From assembly GCA_015207155.1 (NCBI GenBank), contig JADEXK010000061.1:1-35487 (forward strand): a stretch of 35,487 nt of DNA. The letters run 5' to 3'. Shown piece after piece: positions 12,969-21,960 of this stretch. The notes beneath the pieces were generated by a model that was not told the origin of the DNA, made no database searches, and saw only the letters and a list, made by a program, of their open reading frames with translations. The translations under genes were made by a program, and so were the position numbers. Positions within the stretch are counted from its first letter, which is position 1, and every line of letters begins with the position of its first letter. The DNA is from Nostocales cyanobacterium LEGE 11386. GTDB lineage: Bacteria > Cyanobacteriota > Cyanobacteriia > Cyanobacteriales > Nostocaceae.

Positions 12969-15776
12969 ATGTCTAATAAAGTTAAAAAACAAAAAATTGG
13001 CAAGAAATCTTTAGAAACTGCACAAATATCAGTTGTTAAAACTCTCACACCATTTGAGGATATTATTCATCTAGCTGGGATTTGTGAAATCAATTTGGGA
13101 GGAAGAAAAGGCATAGGTGCATTAATACTCAAGAAAGATGAAGACATTCAAATCAAATTTTGCTTTGATTGTGTAGGGATTCATCCTAATTTACCTTCTG
13201 AGCAAATATTACCAATATTTAATGGTATAGAAAGTGGGCTAAAAGAAATCCCAGAAGATGAATCACTAACTATTCATTTTGGTTCTTTTACAGATGACTT
13301 TGATAGACAATCTGAGTTAAAAAATATTGAATCTGAATGTGATATTGAACAACTTAAGCTACTAATACGTAGCGAGAGATTACGCATTAAAGATTTAACT
13401 AAAAATGGTAGTCGTAAAAATAAGTTTCTCCGATTATGGTGTACTTATACTGTAAATAGTGATGACAATAAATCACAAGATTATGTAGAAACAGGAATCA
13501 AAAAGATCCAAACTTTATGGTATCAATTTACTGGTGAAATTCATGAGTTTAATAACAGACGTATTGAAAATATTTTACATAATTCATTTACTGACGGATT
13601 TCAACTTTGGGAACAAATCATCAGTAATAAGATGAAGCTGAGTGTAAAGGCTCTTAGTGCTGATGAAATCTGGTCAGTAGTTTGGAAACAATTTAATCGT
13701 ACTGATCCCCCGCCAATTCCTAACCCCTTAGTAATAAATCAAAGTAATGGCATAACTGAAACTCAAACAAGTGATTTTCACATTAGACATCATCTCTTAG
13801 AAAATGAGCAGTCTGTGCCTTTCTTTGATAGAAGATGGGTGAAAATACAAGATAAATATATAGGAGCGCTCAACTTTAGTCAGAAGCCTGGAGGTTGGAT
13901 AGATGAATACTCCCAACTTAGATATCTTTGGGAAGTGATATCAAGAGAAAGTATTTCTGATACTGAGGTGTTTTGTCAAATTACTAGAGCAAATCAAGGA
14001 ATTACCAAAACCAACCTTCAACGGCTAACAAAGCAGTCAATTACCTCTACCACAATATCAAGTAAAGGGGGTAGTATTGATGTCAAAGCTGGCATGAATA
14101 TAGAAGAAGCTGTAGAAGCGCAAAAAACAATTTATAAAGGTAGTTTAGTAGTCGCCACAGCCGTTGTTTTTTTAGTGCATAGAAAATCTAGGCGAGAATT
14201 AGACGATGCTTGTCGGTATCTGGCAAGTTGCTTTCTCAGACCTGCTGTAGTCAGTCGTGAGATTGAATATGCCTGGAAAGTTTGGTTGCAATGCTGTCCA
14301 TTTGTGTGGGAGTCATTGCTGACAAAACCATTCAACCGCAGATTACCATACTTTAGCTCTGAAGCACCTGGACTGATGCCATTAATTTGCACCGCGACGG
14401 GTGACAAGAGAGGATTTGAATTAATTGCCGAAGAGGGTGGCACACCCGTACATCTTGATTTATATGACAATCATAAAAACTTAGCAGTCTTTGGTGCAAC
14501 ACGCTCTGGAAAGTCTGTACTGGTTGCTGGTATTCTCACACCAGCGATCGCACAAGATATCCCAGTGGTGGCATTGGATTACCCAAAGCCTGATGGTACA
14601 TCTACCTTCACAGACTACACTAATTTACTGGGTAAAGATGGGGCTTATTTTGACATTACCAAAGAATCAAACAACCTGTTTGAGCTTCCAGACCTGCGAG
14701 GAATGGATGAAGAAATTATCAAAGAAAGACTGACCGATTTCAAAGAGTTTATTAAAACTGTGTTAATGACGATGATCATTGGCACTAATGCCATTGGTGT
14801 CAGTACATCTATCCTCTCTAATATTGAATCAATTGTTACCTTAGCATTGGAGACATTTTTTAATGAAGATGAAATTAAGCTGCGGTATAAAGCAGCCTTG
14901 GAAGCTGGAGTAGGGACAAAGGAGTGGGACGATACTCCGACATTGAGAGATTTTTATAATTACTGTTCGCCAGGATATATCAAATTAGATTCAATTGCTA
15001 ATAATAGCAAAGAAGTATTAGGAGCATTAGAGCAAATTAGATTAAGGCTAAAATTCTGGCTGAATACCAGAGTAGGACAATCAATTTCTCGACCTTCGAG
15101 TTTTCGTACAGATGCCAAATTATTGGTATTTGCTTTAAGAAATTTAGCTAGTGAATCTGATGCAGCAATATTAGCCTTGAGTGCCTACGCAGCAGCCCTC
15201 AGACGTGCTTTATCTTCTAAAGCCAGTATATTCTTTCTAGATGAAGCACCAATTTTATTCCAGTTTGAATCCATTGCCGAATTGATTGGAAGATTATGTG
15301 CAAATGGTGCTAAAGCCGGGATTCGGGTCATACTTTCTGCACAAGAGCCGGAAAGTATTTTTCAAAGCAAGGCGGCTCCTAAGATATTTGCCAACATTAC
15401 TACTCGTTTAGTTGGCAGAATTCAATCTTCAGCTATTGATCCATTTGTTGAGCGATTTAAATATCCATACGAAATTATCCAGGTCAATAGCACCGAAGCT
15501 TTTTACCCCAAAAAGGAGGGAATTTACTCTCAATGGCTGTTAGATGATAATGGCAAACTTACTTTTTGTCGTTACTACCCAGCCTACTGTTTATTAGCAG
15601 CAGTTGCTAATAATCCGAATGAGCAAGAACTACGTACTCTCTTCCTCAATCATTATCAACATAATCCTATGTTGGGCTTATTTAAGTTTTCAGAGGATTA
15701 CATCAAAATGGTTCGAGGAGAAGAGTTATCTCTTGAGGCTCAACAATTACTAAAAACAACAGAAAAAGTAGCATAA
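12969..15776 (+). CDS. VirB4/TraC-family secretion ATPase
   Basis: The 935-residue protein has an N-terminal half without known motifs (VirB4-type structural domain) and a C-terminal P-loop ATPase. Walker A is GATRSGKS near residues 511-518 (preceded by HLDLYDNHKNLAVF), and Walker B is IFFLDEAP near 752-760, followed by ILSAQEPESIF, a sensor/arginine-finger-type segment. VirB4 proteins power pilus assembly and substrate passage at the inner membrane. The length is greater than the usual 800 residues because of the N-terminal arm. ATG 12969 follows the VirB3-like stop by 4 bases. The C-terminus runs to 8 bases before the VirB5-like gene. Confidence 0.85.
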   Translation: MSNKVKKQKIGKKSLETAQISVVKTLTPFEDIIHLAGICEINLGGRKGIGALILKKDEDIQIKFCFDCVGIHPNLPSEQILPIFNGIESGLKEIPEDESLTIHFGSFTDDFDRQSELKNIESECDIEQLKLLIRSERLRIKDLTKNGSRKNKFLRLWCTYTVNSDDNKSQDYVETGIKKIQTLWYQFTGEIHEFNNRRIENILHNSFTDGFQLWEQIISNKMKLSVKALSADEIWSVVWKQFNRTDPPPIPNPLVINQSNGITETQTSDFHIRHHLLENEQSVPFFDRRWVKIQDKYIGALNFSQKPGGWIDEYSQLRYLWEVISRESISDTEVFCQITRANQGITKTNLQRLTKQSITSTTISSKGGSIDVKAGMNIEEAVEAQKTIYKGSLVVATAVVFLVHRKSRRELDDACRYLASCFLRPAVVSREIEYAWKVWLQCCPFVWESLLTKPFNRRLPYFSSEAPGLMPLICTATGDKRGFELIAEEGGTPVHLDLYDNHKNLAVFGATRSGKSVLVAGILTPAIAQDIPVVALDYPKPDGTSTFTDYTNLLGKDGAYFDITKESNNLFELPDLRGMDEEIIKERLTDFKEFIKTVLMTMIIGTNAIGVSTSILSNIESIVTLALETFFNEDEIKLRYKAALEAGVGTKEWDDTPTLRDFYNYCSPGYIKLDSIANNSKEVLGALEQIRLRLKFWLNTRVGQSISRPSSFRTDAKLLVFALRNLASESDAAILALSAYAAALRRALSSKASIFFLDEAPILFQFESIAELIGRLCANGAKAGIRVILSAQEPESIFQSKAAPKIFANITTRLVGRIQSSAIDPFVERFKYPYEIIQVNSTEAFYPKKEGIYSQWLLDDNGKLTFCRYYPAYCLLAAVANNPNEQELRTLFLNHYQHNPMLGLFKFSEDYIKMVRGEELSLEAQQLLKTTEKVA

Positions 15777-15784
15777 ACAAAGAA

Positions 15785-16504
15785 ATGAACAAACTTACCA
15801 ATTTCCATAAAAATACAGTCTTAACTTCTATTGTCATTAGCAGCATACTCATAAGTACGCCCAGCTATGGATTCAATATCGGTAATTTTTTAGGATCGAT
15901 TATTGATGAAATTAGAGGTGAAATGCAATCAATTAGAAGTCTAGCTGAAGCCGAGATTGACAGAACTTGGGCAGGAATTAAATCAGATGCACGGCAAGCT
16001 ATCAATAATTCTATTGGGCAAATGGGAGCGCCAGATCCCATTAAAAGTAGCAATGATTTAAAGGATTTATTGGCTCAGGAACATTCGCTACCTGTTGCTA
16101 AAGAAAAAGCACAGGATTTAGAGCGCGAATTAACGAGAGCGTCAATTTCTGCTGTCATGGGCAGTGAAGGACAAAGAGAAACTGCTAACAAAATTTCAAT
16201 AACAACGCAAACTGCTCAAGAAGCTCAAAATCTTGCTGTACAAGCCCAAGGTATGGATGCTAGCCAAAATATCCTGAAATTAATGGCGGGGCAGAATGCA
16301 CAAATAGTTTCAATGTTGGCGCAACAGAGGACTGATTCATTGCAATCAAGGATAGATACAACACAATCTAATTTGATGTTGACCCAAATTGCAGAGAATT
16401 CAGCCAATCAACGCAAAAGAGAAGACATACAAAAAAGAGGTCTTATCTCTGTAAATCATGAACTAGCAGGAATTTCACGTTTAGATCCTACTTATATAAG
16501 ATAA
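15785..16504 (+). CDS. VirB5/TrbJ-like exported protein
   Basis: The 239-residue protein starts with a signal peptide (NTVLTSIVISSILISTPSYG, cleavage near residue 30). The mature part is almost entirely helical and rich in Gln, Ala and Ser (VMGSEGQRETANKIS, AQEAQNLAVQAQGMDASQN, MLAQQRTDSLQSRIDTTQSN). This is how VirB5 and TrbJ proteins look: periplasmic helical bundles that become minor pilus components. Position between VirB4 and a VirB6-like gene supports it. Its stop shares one base with the next start (TAATG, 16502-16506). Confidence 0.6.
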   Translation: MNKLTNFHKNTVLTSIVISSILISTPSYGFNIGNFLGSIIDEIRGEMQSIRSLAEAEIDRTWAGIKSDARQAINNSIGQMGAPDPIKSSNDLKDLLAQEHSLPVAKEKAQDLERELTRASISAVMGSEGQRETANKISITTQTAQEAQNLAVQAQGMDASQNILKLMAGQNAQIVSMLAQQRTDSLQSRIDTTQSNLMLTQIAENSANQRKREDIQKRGLISVNHELAGISRLDPTYIR

Positions 16505-17622
16505 TGCTATCAAAAATTTATCTTGCTCAATTTACTGGGGGAGATTTACTGACCAGAGCATACACAACAGCACAAGAAATTGCTAATGGGTTTAATGATC
16601 TTTGGTCAGTAACACTTGCAGGTGATTTGTATAGATCGATGTGCATAATAGGTGTGATGTTCGCCGTGGCAACATTCATTTTTTTCATGGTTGAATGGAC
16701 AAGGCAAGTGCTTAATGGAGAAGAACAACGAGCAATTACAGATTTTATTTGGGTCTTGATAGTTTTAGTGTTGTTAGCTAATAATGGACAGCTTTTGGGA
16801 CAGGGTACGCTGGCTATTAGAAACTACATAAACAATACTAATAATTTTGTTTTAGAACATACGGCTAGAGGTAATAGCTTGAGAGAAGCCTTTTCAAAAG
16901 CATTAGAGGATGAAGCTGCTCGTAGTGCTATTGGTGGAGAGATTGAAAATTGCCAAACATCATCTCTTACTCCAGAAGATGCTATTACCTGTTTGCAAGA
17001 TGCGAGAACTAGGCTTTCTCAAGAATATCCTAGGTACTTTTCTGGTAATGGTGGTCCATTAGCAGCAACGATTCAAAGACTGGAAACAGTTGTTCAGGCT
17101 CCCATTGATGCAATTCGAGCTAGAGCTAATCCCTTACAAGTAATATTTTCTCCTTTTAGCGCAATAATTGGCAGCAATATTAGAGAAATTGCTACCTATA
17201 TACTGCTGGGATTAAATGGCGCTTACCAGTGGGGGATAGAATTAACCATGCTAGTGACAGCACTCATCGGACCACTGGCAGTGGGAGGGTCTTTATTACC
17301 CTACGGGGCTAGAGCTATTTTTGCGTGGCTGACAGGATACTTTAGCTTGGGCATGGCGAAGCTGTGCTTCAACATTATTGCTGGGTTTGCAGCCCAATTA
17401 ATGGTTACATCAAGAGCCGATCAACCACTCTTCTTTTTATTTGTGATTGGAATTATTGCACCTTTTTTAGCCACTGGATTAGCTGCTGGTGGAGGTTTAG
17501 CAGTACTTCAACAAATTAATAAAGCGGCTGAATTTTATGGCTCTCTTGCCATTAATGTTGGCAGCATGGCACTCACAAAAGGAGCTGGATTAGCAGCAAA
17601 AAAAATTACCCCAGGTGGATAA
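16504..17622 (+). CDS. VirB6/TrbL-like polytopic membrane protein
   Basis: The 372-residue protein has about six hydrophobic helices: SMCIIGVMFAVATFIFFMVE, DFIWVLIVLVLLAN, then a soluble loop with two cysteines (residues 140-165), then ELTMLVTALIGPLAVGGSLL, MAKLCFNIIAGFAAQLMV, LFFLFVIGIIAPFLATGLAA and the Gly/Ala-rich GGGLAVLQQINKA end. The central conserved layout is that of VirB6/TrbL, the inner-membrane channel component of type IV secretion. Start ATG 16504 overlaps the previous stop by one base, and its own stop is directly followed by the VirB8-like start at 17623. Translation is probably coupled across the block. Confidence 0.75.
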   Translation: MLSKIYLAQFTGGDLLTRAYTTAQEIANGFNDLWSVTLAGDLYRSMCIIGVMFAVATFIFFMVEWTRQVLNGEEQRAITDFIWVLIVLVLLANNGQLLGQGTLAIRNYINNTNNFVLEHTARGNSLREAFSKALEDEAARSAIGGEIENCQTSSLTPEDAITCLQDARTRLSQEYPRYFSGNGGPLAATIQRLETVVQAPIDAIRARANPLQVIFSPFSAIIGSNIREIATYILLGLNGAYQWGIELTMLVTALIGPLAVGGSLLPYGARAIFAWLTGYFSLGMAKLCFNIIAGFAAQLMVTSRADQPLFFLFVIGIIAPFLATGLAAGGGLAVLQQINKAAEFYGSLAINVGSMALTKGAGLAAKKITPGG

Positions 17623-18414
17623 ATGTTAAATGCAAAATCTAGAGAAACCAAAAAAGAACCTCTGAAACTCCTAAGTTATGGAAATTCTGTTAGTACAAAA
17701 TTTGGAATTATTACTGTAACAGCATTTTCAATGGCTTTGATTTCGCTATTAGTACAGTTTTTAAATTATGGTGCAATCAGAAGATTAGCTGGACAACAAG
17801 TTCCTACATTAATACAGCTATCATCAGGAGAAACAATTAATGCTAAAGCTGTTGCACCAACAGAAAGGTCTAGTGAAGTAATTAAGAAATTTGTCTCAGA
17901 TACATTCATCAGAATGTTTAATTGGGATGGAATAATCCAGACTTTCAACGAAAAAGGAGAACCAATAACTAAACAAGATCCTGGCGTAGAAATTAGAGAA
18001 GGAAGTAAGACTGGTAGAGTAACAGCTAAGGCTTATGATGCTTCATTTGCCATCACAGAAAAAGAGAATTTTCGAGGAGCATTCCTCCGCAAGCTTGCAC
18101 AAATGACACCAAATGGTGTGTTTAGCGGAGATGCACAAGTTTCTTTAATCCCTCGATTTATTTCTGAACCTCGCAAACTCAAAGATGGAAAATGGGAGAT
18201 TGATTTAGTCGCTACTCTTGTTACTTTCTCTCGCAGTAATAATGATGGCAAAGGAATTGCCTTTAATAAAACTATTACTGTTGAGGCTATTACTACCCTC
18301 CAAAGTCCTCCTGAAGAAACTACTGACTTAGCTAAAAAAATCTATGCAGCTCGTCAATCCGGGCTAGAAATTACCCAAATTATTGATTTAGATTTAGGTA
18401 GTAGAAACAGGTGA
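17623..18414 (+). CDS. VirB8/TraE-like inner-membrane protein
   Basis: The 263-residue protein has a short cytoplasmic start, one membrane helix (FGIITVTAFSMALISLLVQF, about 27-47), and a periplasmic domain of about 210 residues alternating helices and strands (FVSDTFIRMFNWDG, VTAKAYDASFAITE, WEIDLVATLVTF). That is the bitopic layout of VirB8, which nucleates the secretion channel. Position after VirB6 and before VirB10 agrees. Its stop (TGA 18412-18414) lies 5 bases before the next start. The family link is made by topology and order, not by a diagnostic motif. Confidence 0.6.
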   Translation: MLNAKSRETKKEPLKLLSYGNSVSTKFGIITVTAFSMALISLLVQFLNYGAIRRLAGQQVPTLIQLSSGETINAKAVAPTERSSEVIKKFVSDTFIRMFNWDGIIQTFNEKGEPITKQDPGVEIREGSKTGRVTAKAYDASFAITEKENFRGAFLRKLAQMTPNGVFSGDAQVSLIPRFISEPRKLKDGKWEIDLVATLVTFSRSNNDGKGIAFNKTITVEAITTLQSPPEETTDLAKKIYAARQSGLEITQIIDLDLGSRNR

Positions 18415-18419
18415 TAAAT

Positions 18420-19979
18420 ATGAGTAATAATTTAGATTTTCTTGATAAAGATACATCTACAGTAGATACAATCTTGCAAATTGATGAAGATAGTAACTCT
18501 TCTATCAATTCTGAATTTGCTCGTGAAGTAGAGGATGAAGACCCAGCCGAAAATCTAACAAAACCTACATTTGTAACTTCTCCTTGGTCAAAACTTGGTG
18601 TAGTTGCGTTAGTTTTTGGTATAGGTTTTTCGATAGTATTTTTAGTTTTTAGTGGAATTTTGAATAGCAATTCCCAAGCTGAAAATGAAGAAGCCCCATC
18701 TAAAATTCCCGAAGAAACGCTTGCCAAATTAGAAAAAAATGATGGAGATATTTTCGCCCAAGCCGCTCTTGGACAACAAGAAAGCGAATTAAAAAAAATT
18801 AATGAAAAACAGCCAGTAATTCAAGAAGCAAATACTGCCCAAACACCTCAAGTAACAGTACCTCCTTCTTCTCCAGCACCAACACCTGTTAATTCTGTGC
18901 AACCAGAAGCGAGAGTTAATTCTTCTCCTGTGCGTCCTTTACCTCCACCTCCAACTCCAACTCCACAAAGTAATTTCTCTATTACTAGAGATTCAAATGC
19001 TATAACCACAGATCCAATTGCAGAACTTAATCGACTGCGGAGAGTTGGTTCTTTTGGCAGTATCGCCTATACTGCCAATGAAAATGAATCATTGTTTGCT
19101 TCACAGCGTACACTCACAAGAATAGAGGAAGAGGAAAACGAACTTCCCATTACCAGCCCTCACCAAATTACTCCCAACGCGCTTTCTAGAGAGGGGATTG
19201 AGAAAATAGAGCCTCGTTGGCAAGTAGAAAAGCGAAGTAGACAAGCTGAGGTAAATGATTTCAAGATAGCTTCAGTTAACTTTTTACCTCAAGAGGCTCA
19301 AATTATCAATGAGCGCCGCAGTCGTTACCTAGTAGTTGGAGAGTTCGCTAGCGGCACTTTGATTACTCCTTTGGTTAAAGAGCAATCCAATAGAAATAAC
19401 CAGCAGAATGAAGACGGCAAGCGTTATGTCGCAAGGCTCACTGAAGACCTCAAAGATAATTATGGCAATGTGGCGATCGCTCGTGGCAGCTTAATGGCAT
19501 TGGAAATTCTCCGAGTTGATGGTGCAAATTATGCTGAAGCACAAGTTACTTCAATTATTAAGGACAACACAGAATACCCCATCAGTGCAGGAGCAATCAC
19601 TGTACAAGGTGAAGGTGGTAGACCATTAATAGCTCAACAGTTTCAAGATAAAGGCGGCGAAATCGCCAGGTATGACCTCACCGTTGGGCTATTTAGTGGG
19701 TTAGGGAAAGTTGGGGAAATTATCAATCAACCTGATATTGAAGATGATATTGAAGACGAATTATTAGATGGTCGTATCCGTCGCCGCCGCCGCGTGAATA
19801 ATAGCAGGCGTAACATTACTGGGGCTGTACTAGAAGGTGCATTCGGGAGCCTCAGCGAGATTATTGGTCGCCGGGCAGAAACTTCTACACAAGAAATTCT
19901 AGCTCGTCCTAATGTTTGGTACATCCCCCGCAATACCAAAGTTACATTTTTGGTCAATCGTACTTTAGAGTTGCCATGA
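18420..19979 (+). CDS. VirB10/TrbI-like channel scaffold
   Basis: The 519-residue protein shows the VirB10 plan. Residues 1-60 are acidic and cytoplasmic. A single helix follows (LGVVALVFGIGFSIVFLVFS, about 59-80), then a Pro-rich linker (PPSSPAPTP, PLPPPPTPTPQ) and a C-terminal beta-rich domain starting LVVGEFASGTLITPLV, with YVARLTEDL and ending NVWYIPRNTKVTFLVNRTLEL. VirB10 spans both membranes and senses energy from the ATPases. An acidic/arginine patch (DDIEDELLDGRIRRRRR, about 445-461) is inserted in the barrel region. ATG 18420 is chosen because AGG lies 8-10 bases upstream; GTG 18411 would overlap the previous stop. Stop overlaps the next ATG (19976-19979). Confidence 0.8.
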   Translation: MSNNLDFLDKDTSTVDTILQIDEDSNSSINSEFAREVEDEDPAENLTKPTFVTSPWSKLGVVALVFGIGFSIVFLVFSGILNSNSQAENEEAPSKIPEETLAKLEKNDGDIFAQAALGQQESELKKINEKQPVIQEANTAQTPQVTVPPSSPAPTPVNSVQPEARVNSSPVRPLPPPPTPTPQSNFSITRDSNAITTDPIAELNRLRRVGSFGSIAYTANENESLFASQRTLTRIEEEENELPITSPHQITPNALSREGIEKIEPRWQVEKRSRQAEVNDFKIASVNFLPQEAQIINERRSRYLVVGEFASGTLITPLVKEQSNRNNQQNEDGKRYVARLTEDLKDNYGNVAIARGSLMALEILRVDGANYAEAQVTSIIKDNTEYPISAGAITVQGEGGRPLIAQQFQDKGGEIARYDLTVGLFSGLGKVGEIINQPDIEDDIEDELLDGRIRRRRRVNNSRRNITGAVLEGAFGSLSEIIGRRAETSTQEILARPNVWYIPRNTKVTFLVNRTLELP

Positions 19980-20728
19980 AAAATTTACTCATCAGTGGAG
20001 CGATCGCAGTTATTTGTTTCAATCCGTTCACAGCAATAGCTTCTACTCCTGTTGTTAGAAATCTCAAGCAATCTCAAGTTAGTGGAGACAGTGCCACATT
20101 ACATACGATCAATGTATGGAATGGGCATGGCGTTAGTATTTCTTTTTACCAAACTAACGAAATTATTAAACGTGTGTGGATTGATGATCCTTCTCAAATT
20201 TTAATTGATACAGATGGTTGCTTAGAAGGAATTGATAGTAGCTGTCAAAGGCCAGGTGCAGGTTTGATTCACTTGCGCCGAATCAAACGAGTTAATATTC
20301 CAGGACTACCGCAGAATTGGGCGACACATCTAACTATCATTACTGAAAAGCCTGGCAACCAGCGTCAATCCTACCACTTCCGAGTTGTACCTTCGGATAG
20401 CAGTCCTCAATATAGCCAAATAGCAATTGTTAATGAATCACAGCCCCAGCCTCAGCCCCAGGTACAACCAAAATTACAGCCATTACTCAGCAATTTTAAT
20501 ACAGCAAGATATGTGAGAGCAGGAATGGCATTTGCTGTTGCAAAAGAATGGATTAATTCGTCTGATTTACTTCACAAGCGTCTCGCTAACTTTATTAATT
20601 ATCTCACTCAAGGGGATGAAATTCTGGTTGCTGCTGATAAAGCTGTTGTTTCAATGGAGTTAGTAAATAAACTAATTGAAATTGGTAAAAATCAAGCAAT
20701 AGTCACAGGTAAAAATCATGAAATTTGA
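19976..20728 (+). CDS. VirB9/TraK-like exported protein
   Basis: The 250-residue protein begins with a signal peptide (KNLLISGAIAVICFNPFTAI, cleavage near residue 22). The N-terminal domain is beta-rich: TLHTINVWNGHGVSISFYQ, VWIDDPSQILIDTDG, IHLRRIKRVNIP and ATHLTIITE. A QPQPQPQ linker near 165 joins a helical C-terminal domain. VirB9/TrbG/TraK proteins have such an N-terminal domain that binds the channel core through VirB10. The gene overlaps VirB10 by 4 bases. Two cysteines at about 70 and 78 could form a disulfide. The usual order is VirB9 before VirB10; here it is reversed, so the assignment is tentative. Confidence 0.5.
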   Translation: MKNLLISGAIAVICFNPFTAIASTPVVRNLKQSQVSGDSATLHTINVWNGHGVSISFYQTNEIIKRVWIDDPSQILIDTDGCLEGIDSSCQRPGAGLIHLRRIKRVNIPGLPQNWATHLTIITEKPGNQRQSYHFRVVPSDSSPQYSQIAIVNESQPQPQPQVQPKLQPLLSNFNTARYVRAGMAFAVAKEWINSSDLLHKRLANFINYLTQGDEILVAADKAVVSMELVNKLIEIGKNQAIVTGKNHEI

Positions 20729-21959
20729 AAAAACAAATAAAAACTACTTACAGTATTTAATACTGTTGAGATTGTTGAAATCATTGGATGTACGGTATTT
20801 AATACTACTTGGATTATTAGCAGTATTACTAATTCATAGTTTTTGGAAATACGGAATTCTCAACCAAACAATTGGATTTATCATACCTAAAGCATCGGCG
20901 CAAGTTCCTATTGTTAATTCCCGTGCGGGATTTATGCCGGATTGGTCAAGGCTTCGCTTTAGTGACATGATTGTACAGGAAAGTGGTAGCGTGAGGTTTC
21001 CAGGAAGATTGGGAACAGAAACTAGGACTTGGATGGCAGGTCAAAGTATCGCCGAGTTTTTAGAGTTGGGCGATTTTGAAGAAGCAGATTTTGGCATAGA
21101 AAGACTCAGCGTGCAAGCGATCGCTCGCACGCAAGGTATAAACATTAACACACTGCGTTTATCTGACTTTGGATTATTAAGAACGCAGTCTATAGCGAAT
21201 TTGGTACAAGCAATTCCAAGCTTAAGCAATAGATATGTCAGCCAAGTTCCACCAATCAGAGATTTGGTGGGACGATCTGGCTGGGGAACTAGTGGCAGAA
21301 TAGGTGACATTGCTCAAATCAACGGTGTAGGACAACTACAGCTTGGGCGAATCGATTTAAGCCGATATAGATTGATAGATATTCCTGGGGTAGAAAGAAC
21401 AGCGATTCAAAGGTTTGCAAACTGGCAAGATACTTTAATTAAAGACATTCCGGGACTGCCTAACTTAACTTGGAACAATTTTCCTAGTATCCCTACAGCC
21501 TCTCTGGCATTTATTGGCAAAGTTGATCTACCTTTAGGTGATCTCGAAGCTAACAGAATCCGCAGTATTTCTGGTAGTTACCAAGAAGGTTTCAACGTTC
21601 CTTGCAATCTTCCTAGTTGCGCTCACTTTGAATTATCTGGGTTTACGCCTGGCGCTACAGGCGCGCAGTGGATATCAGGTAAATCGCAACAAGTGCGCGG
21701 GGGTTTTGGGATTTTACGGAGTGTCAACGGGGGAAGAGAACCCACAGGACGGCATCCGTTCGGTTCTGGCTTCAAACAAGTGGTGTGGAATATTAACGAG
21801 GCGGAAGGTAGGGTTGACACCAGTATGTTTTTTAGAATTTGCAAGCGGATAGCTTTTGTTCGCACTTGCACTCCCTATTTTATTGGCCCTGTTCCTTTTA
21901 TTAACTATCGGGAAAAAGATCCCATCATTCTTGGTAATCCAGCTTCAATTGTCAATTAA
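20718..21959 (+). CDS. Unknown secretion-operon protein with membrane anchor, 413 aa
   Basis: An N-terminal helix (RYLILLGLLAVLLIHSFW, about 26-43) and a signal-like KASAQ site near 60 suggest export or anchoring. The remainder is soluble, with repeated turns of SIAEFLELGDFEEADF and IGDIAQINGVGQLQLG type. Four cysteines lie near the C-terminus in CNLPSC and CKRIAFVRTC, probably forming disulfides in the periplasm, comparable in spirit to TraU/TraN-type components though no motif proves it. The gene overlaps the VirB9-like one by 11 bases and the coupling protein follows one base after its stop, so it is almost certainly part of the apparatus. I do not recognise the family. Confidence 0.65.
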   Translation: MKFEKTNKNYLQYLILLRLLKSLDVRYLILLGLLAVLLIHSFWKYGILNQTIGFIIPKASAQVPIVNSRAGFMPDWSRLRFSDMIVQESGSVRFPGRLGTETRTWMAGQSIAEFLELGDFEEADFGIERLSVQAIARTQGININTLRLSDFGLLRTQSIANLVQAIPSLSNRYVSQVPPIRDLVGRSGWGTSGRIGDIAQINGVGQLQLGRIDLSRYRLIDIPGVERTAIQRFANWQDTLIKDIPGLPNLTWNNFPSIPTASLAFIGKVDLPLGDLEANRIRSISGSYQEGFNVPCNLPSCAHFELSGFTPGATGAQWISGKSQQVRGGFGILRSVNGGREPTGRHPFGSGFKQVVWNINEAEGRVDTSMFFRICKRIAFVRTCTPYFIGPVPFINYREKDPIILGNPASIVN

Positions 21960-21960
21960 T

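Noticed and set aside
14132..14470. Antisense open frame inside the VirB4 gene
   Set aside because: Starts and composition are unconvincing and it lies wholly opposite a strongly supported ATPase gene.
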